Source: Pyrinomonas methylaliphatogenes (lineage in GTDB: Bacteria > Acidobacteriota > Blastocatellia > Pyrinomonadales > Pyrinomonadaceae). Taken from it: DNA of 64,000 nucleotides. The position numbers and the translations under genes were made by a program. The stretch lies in the NCBI RefSeq assembly GCF_000820845.2, contig NZ_CBXV010000004.1, positions 186,001 to 250,000 on the forward strand, read 5' to 3'. Under the pieces are notes generated by a model. That model saw only the letters and a list, made by a program, of their open reading frames with translations. It searched no databases and had not been told where the DNA came from. This document shows positions 55,942 to 64,000 of the stretch, piece by piece (the stretch's first letter is position 1; each line of letters opens with the position of its first letter).

Positions 55942-57591
55942 ATGGTTCATCTATTTGACCGACGATCTGCGCCTTCGCTCAGTAGCGTGGCGTACGCTTT
56001 AGTCATCGTTTGCGTCCTTTTGGCGAAGGGCGAGGCTCAGCAAGGTTCACTTCCGCACCTGCGTCGGCAAGGGACGGCCACACAATTGATCGTCGACGGC
56101 CAGCCGTTCCTCGTCCTCGCCGGCGAACTCGGCAACTCTTCCGCCTCGAGCCTCGAGTACATGCGACCCATCTGGCCGAAGCTCGTCAAACTCAACTTGA
56201 ACGCGGTGCTCGCCCCGGTTTATTGGGAGTTGATCGAACCGAGCGAGGGCAAGTTCGACTTCAGTCTCGTCGATGGTCTGATCGAGGAGGCGCGGCGTCA
56301 TAAGCTGCGGCTTGTCTTCCTCTGGTTCGGTTCGTGGAAGAACAGCATGTCGTGCTATGCGCCGGCATGGGTAAAGCAGGATCAAAGGCGGTTTCCGCGC
56401 GCGGAAGATCGCGCGGGGCGCGGCCTGGAGATCCTGTCGCCTTTCAGTCAAGAGAACGTCGAAGCGGACGCGCGCGCTTTCGCTGCGCTCATGCGCCACT
56501 TGCGCGAAGTGGACGGGCAGGACCACACGGTGATCATGGTCCAAGTCGAAAACGAGATCGGGATGATACCCGACTCGCGCGACCGCAGCGCCGTCGCCAA
56601 CAAGCTCTTCAGCCAGCAAGTGCCGGCGGAATTGATGAGTTACTTGGAGCAGCATAAAGAGACGCTTCATCCGGAACTGCGCGCCGCTTGGGTGGCAAAC
56701 GGTTACAGGGCGCGCGGCACATGGGAAGAGATCTTCGGCAAAGGGCCCTTGACCGATGAGATCTTCATGGCGTGGCACTTCGCCCGTTACACGAACCGCG
56801 TAGCGGAACGAGGCAAGGCTGAATACCCGCTGCCGATGTTCGTCAACGCCGCGCTCATCCGCCCGGGCTACGTGCCCGGTCAATATCCGAGCGGCGGACC
56901 GTTGCCGCACTTGATGGACATCTGGCGCGCGGGCGCGCCGCAGATAGACTTTCTCGCGCCCGACATCTACTTCCCGAATTTCACCGAGTGGGTGCGACGT
57001 TACCATCGTGCGGGCAATCCGCTCTTCATCCCCGAGATCGGCCTCGGTCAGCTCAACGCGGTCCAGGCGCTTTATGCCTTCGCTCAACATGACGCGATCG
57101 GTTTCAGCCCATTTGGCATCGAATCGGCGGATGAGGCGACAGGAGAGGCGCTTGCCGCCGGTTACGATCTTCTGAGGCAGCTTGCGCCGCTCATCCTCGC
57201 GCATCAGGGGAAGGGGACGATGGTCGGCCTGTTGCCGGAAAATCTCGAACTGCAACGCCAACCGCAACAGATCAGCTTAGGCGGTTACAGGTTAAACGTC
57301 ACTTATGAACGCCCATCGGCGGAGCGCGCGCCGCTTTCGGGCGGATTGGCGATCGCCATCGGGCAAGATGAGTTCCTGTTTGCCGGAACTGGGGTGACGG
57401 TCACGTTTGAAGCCGATTCGCCTGGTGACCCGCAGGTCGGCATTCTCTCTGTGGAAGAAGGGAAGTATGTGAACGGAGCGTGGGTGGCGGGGCGTCGTTT
57501 GAATGGCGATCAGACGCATCAGGGGCGTCACCTGCGACTTGAGCCGGGCCGGTTCAGCATCCAACGCATCAAGCTCTATCGTTACCGTTGA
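55942..57591 (+). CDS. GH35/DUF5597-like beta-glycosidase
   Basis: A secreted TIM-barrel glycosidase of about 549 residues. A signal-like hydrophobic segment (SVAYALVIVCVLLAKGEAQ) is followed by the barrel. Key segments are LVVDG-type start QLIVDGQPFLVLAGELGNSSASSLEYM, NAVLAPVYWELIEPSEGKFDFSLVDGLIEEARRHKLRLVFLWFGSWKN, and IMVQVENEIGM with the probable acid/base Glu. NPLFIPEIGLGQ carries the probable nucleophile Glu. The C-terminal beta domain fits DUF5597. Members are usually annotated as beta-galactosidases; in this cluster a side-chain activity on xylan is possible. The ATG at 55942 is chosen because the upstream extension crosses the terminator region. Confidence 0.82.
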   Translation: MVHLFDRRSAPSLSSVAYALVIVCVLLAKGEAQQGSLPHLRRQGTATQLIVDGQPFLVLAGELGNSSASSLEYMRPIWPKLVKLNLNAVLAPVYWELIEPSEGKFDFSLVDGLIEEARRHKLRLVFLWFGSWKNSMSCYAPAWVKQDQRRFPRAEDRAGRGLEILSPFSQENVEADARAFAALMRHLREVDGQDHTVIMVQVENEIGMIPDSRDRSAVANKLFSQQVPAELMSYLEQHKETLHPELRAAWVANGYRARGTWEEIFGKGPLTDEIFMAWHFARYTNRVAERGKAEYPLPMFVNAALIRPGYVPGQYPSGGPLPHLMDIWRAGAPQIDFLAPDIYFPNFTEWVRRYHRAGNPLFIPEIGLGQLNAVQALYAFAQHDAIGFSPFGIESADEATGEALAAGYDLLRQLAPLILAHQGKGTMVGLLPENLELQRQPQQISLGGYRLNVTYERPSAERAPLSGGLAIAIGQDEFLFAGTGVTVTFEADSPGDPQVGILSVEEGKYVNGAWVAGRRLNGDQTHQGRHLRLEPGRFSIQRIKLYRYR

Positions 57592-57700
57592 GATCGTTTC
57601 GAACGAGCGGATCGTCAATGGGGATCGGAAGAGGCTTGAGGGCTAGCGGCCATCGCATCCGCGCCATCGACGCTCGCATTCGCTGGTCCAGCCGTCGAAT

Positions 57701-59881
57701 ATGAAGTGGAGGGCAAAATCAGAAGTGAATCAACGGCGCAAGGCGATCATTCCGGTCTTGAGTTTCGTCATCGCCTCTTTCATGAGCGCAGGCGTTATGG
57801 CTGAGGATGGCTATCGTCTGTGGTTGCGTTACGATTCGCTTCCCAAACAAACAGTCGAACGCTATCGGCCTCATGTGGCGAGTTTGGTGGTTCAAGGAAG
57901 ATCGCCCACTTTGGCGGCCATTCGAGAAGAGTTGGTGGCCGGGCTTTCCGGCTTGCTTGGGACGAAGGTTGCGGTCGCTGCCGATCTCGATCGCGACGGC
58001 GCCATCATCGTCGGGACGCCGCGAAGCTCGCCGCTGATCGCTCGATTGAGATTGGACCATCTGTTGCGCGCGCTCGGACCCGAAGGGTACATCATCCGTT
58101 CCGTCAGGTTGGACGGGCGGAGGGCGATCGCGATCGCGTCTGATGGTGAGGTAGGCGCGCTCTACGGCGCATTCCATCTCTTGCGTTTGATGCAGACCGT
58201 GCAACCGCTCGATGATCTTGACATCGTCGAGCGCCCGCGCCTTCGTCTGCGCATACTCAATCACTGGGACAATTTGGATGGCAGCATCGAGCGCGGTTAC
58301 GCGGGACGATCGCTCTGGAATTGGAGCGAACTTCCCGCGCGAGTGGACCAGCGATTGCGCGATTACGCGCGCGCTTGCGCGTCGGTCGGGATCAACGGTT
58401 CGGTGTTGAACAACGTCAATGCCGACGCGCGCATTCTGAGCGCCGAATATCTGCGCAAGGTCGCGGCGATCGCCGACGCCTTTCGCCCTTACGGCGTGCG
58501 CGTTTACCTTTCGATTCGCTTTTCGGCGCCGATGGAGCTCGGTGGATTGCCGACCGCCGATCCGCTCGACCCGACGGTCGCCGCGTGGTGGCGGCAGAAA
58601 GCGGACGAGATTTACAGCCTGATTCCGGATTTCGGCGGCTTTCTGGTCAAAGCCGATAGCGAGGGGCAGCCGGGGCCGCGCACCTACCGGCGCACGCACG
58701 CCGACGGGGCCAACATGCTCGCCGCGGCGCTCGCGCCGCATGGCGGAGTTGTGATGTGGCGCGCTTTCGTCTATGACCCGAAGCCCGGTTATGATCGCGC
58801 CGCTGCCGCCTATGACTCGCTCAAACCTTTCGATGGGAAGTTCGCGCCGAACGTCTTGCTGCAAGTCAAGAACGGGCCCATCGATTTTCAACCGCGCGAG
58901 CCTTTCCATCCGCTCTTCGGCGCGATGCCGAAGACGCAGTTGATGCCGGAACTGCAGATCACGCAGGAGTACTTGGGTTTTTCCAATCATCTCGTCTTCC
59001 TCGCCATGATGTGGCGCGAGTTTCTGGACTCGGACACTTACGCTGAAGGGCCGGGTTCGACCGTCGCGAAAGTGATAGACGGCAGCCTCTACGGGCAGCG
59101 TTTGACGGGGATGGCCGGGGTGGCGAACACGGGATCGGATAGGAACTGGACCGGTCATCATTTCGCGCAGGCGAACTGGTACGCTTTCGGGCGACTCGCT
59201 TGGGACCCAAATCTTGCGCCGCGTCGGATCGCCGAAGAGTGGGTGCGGATGACCTTCACGCGCGATCCCGCGACCGCCGAGCGGATCGTGCGGATGATGC
59301 TCGAATCATACGAGGCTTTGGTCGATTACATGACTCCGTTGGGGCTGCATCACATCATGTGGCCGGGCCACCATTACGGACCAGCTCCGTGGTGGGACAA
59401 GGCGGAGCGGCCCGACTGGAACTCGGTCTACTACCATCGCGCCGATGCGCGCGGCCTCGGATTTGATCGAACGGCGACGGGGAGCGATGCCGTAAGCTGC
59501 TACAACCCGCCGATCCGCGACCTCTTCGCCAATATCGCGACGTGTCCGGAGAAGTTCCTCCTCTGGTTTCATCACGTGCCATGGGATTATCGCTTGCTTT
59601 CAGGCCGGACTTTGTGGGATGAACTGGCGCTTCGCTATCAACGCGGAGTCGATTGGGTGCGCGCGGCGCGCAAAGAGTGGGACGCGCTCGCTGACAGGAT
59701 CGACGCGGAACGGCACGCGGAAGTGGCCCGGAAGTTGGCGATTCAAGAGCGCGATGCCGTCTGGTGGCGCGACGCCGTCCTGCTCTATTTCCAGACCTTC
59801 GCGAAACGTCCGCTTCCGCCGGGCGTGGAACGACCGGCGCACACGCTCGATTTTTATATGACCACGAGTTTGAAATGGTAG
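57701..59881 (+). CDS. GH67 alpha-glucuronidase
   Basis: Removes (4-O-methyl-)glucuronic acid from the non-reducing end of xylo-oligosaccharides. It has 726 residues with an N-terminal signal ([19 protein letters not shown]). The GH67 core [43 protein letters not shown] contains a catalytic Glu. The two other conserved acids lie in [38 protein letters not shown] (Asp and Glu). [34 protein letters not shown] is another family block. It follows the GH35-like gene by 109 nt and is the strongest evidence for glucuronoxylan as the substrate of the locus. Confidence 0.96.
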   Translation: MKWRAKSEVNQRRKAIIPVLSFVIASFMSAGVMAEDGYRLWLRYDSLPKQTVERYRPHVASLVVQGRSPTLAAIREELVAGLSGLLGTKVAVAADLDRDGAIIVGTPRSSPLIARLRLDHLLRALGPEGYIIRSVRLDGRRAIAIASDGEVGALYGAFHLLRLMQTVQPLDDLDIVERPRLRLRILNHWDNLDGSIERGYAGRSLWNWSELPARVDQRLRDYARACASVGINGSVLNNVNADARILSAEYLRKVAAIADAFRPYGVRVYLSIRFSAPMELGGLPTADPLDPTVAAWWRQKADEIYSLIPDFGGFLVKADSEGQPGPRTYRRTHADGANMLAAALAPHGGVVMWRAFVYDPKPGYDRAAAAYDSLKPFDGKFAPNVLLQVKNGPIDFQPREPFHPLFGAMPKTQLMPELQITQEYLGFSNHLVFLAMMWREFLDSDTYAEGPGSTVAKVIDGSLYGQRLTGMAGVANTGSDRNWTGHHFAQANWYAFGRLAWDPNLAPRRIAEEWVRMTFTRDPATAERIVRMMLESYEALVDYMTPLGLHHIMWPGHHYGPAPWWDKAERPDWNSVYYHRADARGLGFDRTATGSDAVSCYNPPIRDLFANIATCPEKFLLWFHHVPWDYRLLSGRTLWDELALRYQRGVDWVRAARKEWDALADRIDAERHAEVARKLAIQERDAVWWRDAVLLYFQTFAKRPLPPGVERPAHTLDFYMTTSLKW

Positions 59882-59965
59882 AGGGTGAAGTCGGATCTGG
59901 TTGGATGATGATGGAAGCTGATATGCTGTGGGGCTTCTTCTGATTTCAGATGCTTGGGGAAAGAG

Positions 59966-61210
<1,245 letters not shown>

Positions 61211-61218
61211 AAGATTTT

Positions 61219-61261
61219 GCGCTCTCGCCCGGAGATTGAAGCGAGGATGAGAGCGCCTTTT
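61219..61261 (+). terminator. Terminator-like hairpin after the enolase-family gene
   Basis: GCGCTCTC (61219-61226) pairs perfectly with GAGAGCGC (61249-61256), enclosing 22 nt, and CTTTT follows. It could partly separate the preceding genes from uxaC. Confidence 0.6.
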
Positions 61262-61302
61262 CGAAGTTTCATGGTTCGCACCAGATGCACTCTGAGGAAG
61301 GG

Positions 61303-62613
61303 ATGGTTGGCATGATGGATTCCGGTTCGCGCGCTTCCTTTACTGAGAAGTTGGAACCGCTCTTGACGGATGAGGTCGAACTGCGGCGGCATGTCGAGAA
61401 AGCGGTCGAAGAGACGCAGGTCATCGACATGCACACGCACCTGTTCTCCATCGAGTTTGGGAAGATGGCCCTGTTCGGCATAGACGACCTGCTCACCTAT
61501 CACTATCTGATCGCCGAGATGTTTCGCTCAGTCGAGCTGAAGCCGGAACGTTTCTGGCGGATGAGCAAACGCGAGCAGGCCGATCTCATCTGGCGGACGC
61601 TCTTTGTCGAAAACAGCCCGCTCTCTGAGGCGGCGCGGGGGATCGTCACGATCCTCAAAGCTTTCGGACTCAGCACGAACGCCGCCACTCTCGACGAAGC
61701 GAGGGAATTCTTCGCGACACAGGATGTGGCGAAGCATTTCGATCGGGTCTTCGAGATGGCGCGCGTCAAAGCGGTCGTGATGACCAATGATCCGCTCGAT
61801 GCGCGCGAAGCTCACGTCTGGGAGAACGGCGTGCGCATCGATGCGCGCTTTCATGCGGCGCTTCGTCTGGACCGCGTGCTCAATGATTGGACGAACGCGG
61901 TGCCGAAGCTCGCCGAGCGCGGATATGCCGTCGAAACGGCGATCGATGCGAAGACGGTCGCCGAAGTGCGCCGTTTCCTCGATGATTGGATCACACGCAT
62001 GAGGCCGCTCTACATGGCCGTCTCGTTGCCGGATGATTTCCGTTTTCCGAGCGATGATGTGCGCGACAGACTGCTTCGCGAAGCGGTGTTGCCGACCGCT
62101 CGCGCCGCGGGGCTCCCGCTCAGCTTGATGATCGGCGTGCGGCGCGGCGTGAATCCCGCCTTGCGGATCGCGGGCGACGGGGTGGGGCGAGCCGATGTCA
62201 AGGCGGTCGAGCGGATGTGCGCGGAGAATCCGGATGTGCGTTTCTTCGTCACCTTCCTGTCGCGCGAAAATCAACACGAACTGTGCGTGGCGGCGCGCAA
62301 GTTCAGCAACTTGATGCCTTTCGGTTGCTGGTGGTTTCTCAATAACCCTTCGATCGTCGCGGAGATCACCCGCGAGCGGATCGAACTGCTGGGGACGAGT
62401 TTCATCGCGCAACATTCGGATGCGCGCATACTCGAACAGTTGATCTACAAATGGAAACACTCGCGCCGCGTCATCGCCGATGCGTTGGTTGAAGCCTACA
62501 CGCGGTTGCTCGCCAGCGGTCGCGCCGTCACGGCGCGGGAGATCGAACGCGATGTCGCGCGGCTGTTCTCCGAAAACTTTCGCCGGTGGGTCGCGATCGA
62601 AGGCGCGCCATAA
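61303..62613 (+). CDS. uxaC: Uronate isomerase (glucuronate isomerase)
   Basis: Isomerises D-glucuronate to D-fructuronate, the entry of uronic acids into central metabolism. An amidohydrolase-superfamily TIM barrel of about 436 residues. The metal site is VIDMHTHLFSIEFGKMALFGIDDLLTYHYLIAEMFR; further blocks are VVMTNDPLDAREAHVWENG and LMPFGCWWFLNNPSIVAEITRERIELLG. The frame opens at 61285, but GAGGAAGGG sits just before the ATG at 61303. It diverges from classical UxaC and belongs to a shorter lineage, so activity on a related uronate cannot be excluded. It can use the glucuronate freed by the GH67 enzyme. Confidence 0.85.
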   Translation: MVGMMDSGSRASFTEKLEPLLTDEVELRRHVEKAVEETQVIDMHTHLFSIEFGKMALFGIDDLLTYHYLIAEMFRSVELKPERFWRMSKREQADLIWRTLFVENSPLSEAARGIVTILKAFGLSTNAATLDEAREFFATQDVAKHFDRVFEMARVKAVVMTNDPLDAREAHVWENGVRIDARFHAALRLDRVLNDWTNAVPKLAERGYAVETAIDAKTVAEVRRFLDDWITRMRPLYMAVSLPDDFRFPSDDVRDRLLREAVLPTARAAGLPLSLMIGVRRGVNPALRIAGDGVGRADVKAVERMCAENPDVRFFVTFLSRENQHELCVAARKFSNLMPFGCWWFLNNPSIVAEITRERIELLGTSFIAQHSDARILEQLIYKWKHSRRVIADALVEAYTRLLASGRAVTAREIERDVARLFSENFRRWVAIEGAP

Positions 62614-62673
62614 GCTTGACTTGAAGGATCTTTTCTGGCCGATCGAAGAGGGAAAGGAGCGAGAGGGCGAAAG

Positions 62674-64000
62674 ATGTTGCCTTATAAGAATCCAGAGCTT
62701 TCGGCAAAGGAGCGGACGCGCGATCTGCTCGCGCGCATGACTTTGGAAGAGAAGGCGGCACAGATGATCTGCGTCTGGCGGCAGAAGTCCGAAACGCTCG
62801 TTGACGAAAAAGGCGAGTTCGATCCACAGCGAGCCGCCGCGGCCTTCAAGGATGGTCATGGTTTGGGACAGGTCGGGCGACCGAGCGATGCCGGAGGCGG
62901 GCGCGATGCGCGCGGGATGGCGGAGCTGACCAATGCCATTCAGAAGTTCTTCATCGAGAAGAGCCGGTTGGGCATCCCCGTGATCTTTCACGAGGAGTGT
63001 CTGCATGGGCACGCGGCGCGCGACGCGACCAGCTTCCCGCAACCGATCGCGCTCGCTTCGACTTTCAACACGGAATTGGTCGAAGAGGTCTACGCGACGA
63101 CGGCGGAAGAAGCGCGCGTGCGCGGCGCGCATCAAGCGCTCACGCCGGTCGTCGATGTCGCACGCGATCCGCGCTGGGGGCGCGTCGAAGAGACTTTCGG
63201 CGAGGATCCGCACTTGGTCGCGCAGATGGGCATTGCGGCGGTGCGCGGTTTTCAGGGCGACGCGCGTTTTCGCGATCGAAAGCATCTGATCGCCACGCTC
63301 AAACATTTCGCCGCGCACGGGCAGCCGGAATCGGGCATGAACTGCGCGCCGGCGAACGTCTCGTTGCGCGTGTTGCGCGAAACGTTCCTTCACCCCTTCA
63401 AAGAGGCGATTCAAAAAGCGGGCGCGATCAGCGTGATGGCTTCCTACAATGAGATAGACGGCGTGCCCTCTCATGCCAACCGGTGGTTGTTGCGCGATGT
63501 GTTGCGCGGCGAATGGGGCTTCGGCGGGTTTGTCGTCTCGGACTACTACGCCATCTGGGAGTTGCATTATCGCCCTGAAACGCACGGCCATTTCATCGCC
63601 GCTGATAAGCGCGAAGCCTGTCGTTTGGCCGTGCGCGCTGGCGTCAACATCGAGCTTCCCGAGCCGGATTGCTATCTCCATTTGGTCGAACTGGTTCGCG
63701 AGGGCCGCTTGCGCGAAGAGGAATTGGACGAACTTGTCGCGCCGATGCTCCTGTGGAAGTTCAAACTGGGCCTATTCGATGATCCTTATGTCGATCCGGA
63801 CGAGGCCGAGCGGATCGTCGGCTCGGAGCGCAACCGCTCGTTGGCGCTGCGCGCGGCGCGCGAAGCGGTCACGTTGTTGAAGAACGATGAGCAACTTCTG
63901 CCGCTCGATCTCGCGCGATTCAAAAGGATCGCCGTCATCGGACCGAACGCGCATCGAGTCCTGCTTGGCGGTTACAGCGGCGTGCCGAAAAGTTATGTTA
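62674..64000 (+). CDS. GH3 family beta-glycosidase (partial, cut by window end)
   Basis: The first 442 residues of a GH3 enzyme such as a beta-xylosidase or beta-glucosidase; the gene runs past the end of the window. The GH3 N-terminal domain begins MLPYKNPELSAKERTRDLLARMTLEEKAAQMICVWR. It continues with IPVIFHEECLHGHAARDATSFPQPIALASTFN, DVARDPRWGRVEETFGEDPHLVAQMGIAAVRGFQ and LKHFAAHGQPESGMN. The nucleophile is D290 in GGFVVSDYYAIWEL. The start of the second domain, REAVTLLKNDEQLLPLDL, is visible. GGAAAGGAGCGAGAGGG precedes the ATG at 62674. No signal peptide, so it may act in the cytoplasm on imported xylo-oligosaccharides. Confidence 0.93.
   Translation, partial: MLPYKNPELSAKERTRDLLARMTLEEKAAQMICVWRQKSETLVDEKGEFDPQRAAAAFKDGHGLGQVGRPSDAGGGRDARGMAELTNAIQKFFIEKSRLGIPVIFHEECLHGHAARDATSFPQPIALASTFNTELVEEVYATTAEEARVRGAHQALTPVVDVARDPRWGRVEETFGEDPHLVAQMGIAAVRGFQGDARFRDRKHLIATLKHFAAHGQPESGMNCAPANVSLRVLRETFLHPFKEAIQKAGAISVMASYNEIDGVPSHANRWLLRDVLRGEWGFGGFVVSDYYAIWELHYRPETHGHFIAADKREACRLAVRAGVNIELPEPDCYLHLVELVREGRLREEELDELVAPMLLWKFKLGLFDDPYVDPDEAERIVGSERNRSLALRAAREAVTLLKNDEQLLPLDLARFKRIAVIGPNAHRVLLGGYSGVPKSYV

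Noticed and set aside
61528-63681. 717-codon minus-strand ORF opposite uxaC and the GH3 gene
   Set aside because: It lies across two clear + strand genes and their intergenic space, and its translation has no domain, only Arg/Asp/His-rich GC-driven sequence.

Overview
The window is bacterial and gene-dense, and most genes lie on the + strand. The best guess at its origin is an Acidobacteriota member, possibly of the Blastocatellia type. This rests on the Oar-like receptor with an N-terminal carboxypeptidase-regulatory domain, the PEP-CTERM protein, the CIRCE-controlled groESL operon and the mix of long peptidases and plant-polysaccharide enzymes. It is an inference, because no rRNA or other phylogenetic marker was compared.

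Region 1 (1-22.7 kb) is a surface-polysaccharide locus. It holds a family 9 glycosyltransferase, GDP-fucose synthesis (gmd, fcl), eight family 2 or family 4 glycosyltransferases, a SAM methyltransferase, a NodU/CmcH-type O-carbamoyltransferase, a polytopic membrane protein, a glutamine-dependent asparagine-synthase-type amidotransferase, and rmlA plus an rmlC-like cupin. The first ~13.7 kb is visibly AT-richer than the rest, and the base composition changes sharply inside the first gene. An internally deleted IS256-type element (16163-17086), with 34-bp inverted repeats and an intact 8-bp target duplication, sits between the carbamoyltransferase and the membrane protein. A HEPN/MNT toxin-antitoxin-like pair lies between asnB and rmlA.

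Region 2 (22.7-47.7 kb) is mostly housekeeping: corA, a tandem-repeat coiled-coil protein with a nuclease-like C-terminus, serA, an ABC-2 exporter pair, a CYTH protein, groESL with a textbook CIRCE operator, a small Fis-like protein, purC, an M1 aminopeptidase with HEAT-like repeats, a one-TM HEAT-like protein, uvrB, aroC, def, a P1B-type ATPase with an unusual CSC motif, and glnA. glnA has a consensus sigma-70 promoter and a leader of three consecutive hairpins.

Region 3 (47.7-64 kb) reads as a glucuronoxylan utilisation locus: a ROK-family regulator, an outer-membrane receptor, a CE15-type glucuronoyl esterase, a PEP-CTERM protein, a GH35/DUF5597-like glycosidase, a GH67 alpha-glucuronidase, a glucarate-dehydratase-like enolase-superfamily enzyme, a uronate isomerase and a GH3 glycosidase cut by the window end. 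A 22-bp motif (18/22 identical) lies upstream of both the regulator gene and the receptor gene and is a candidate operator. The translation-start region of the PEP-CTERM gene is triplicated in frame, and a second start-like repeat pair with the same 66-bp period follows the gene.

I found no tRNA, rRNA, CRISPR array or replication origin. Many long antisense ORFs opposite groEL, uvrB, the M1 peptidase and uxaC are GC-driven shadows.
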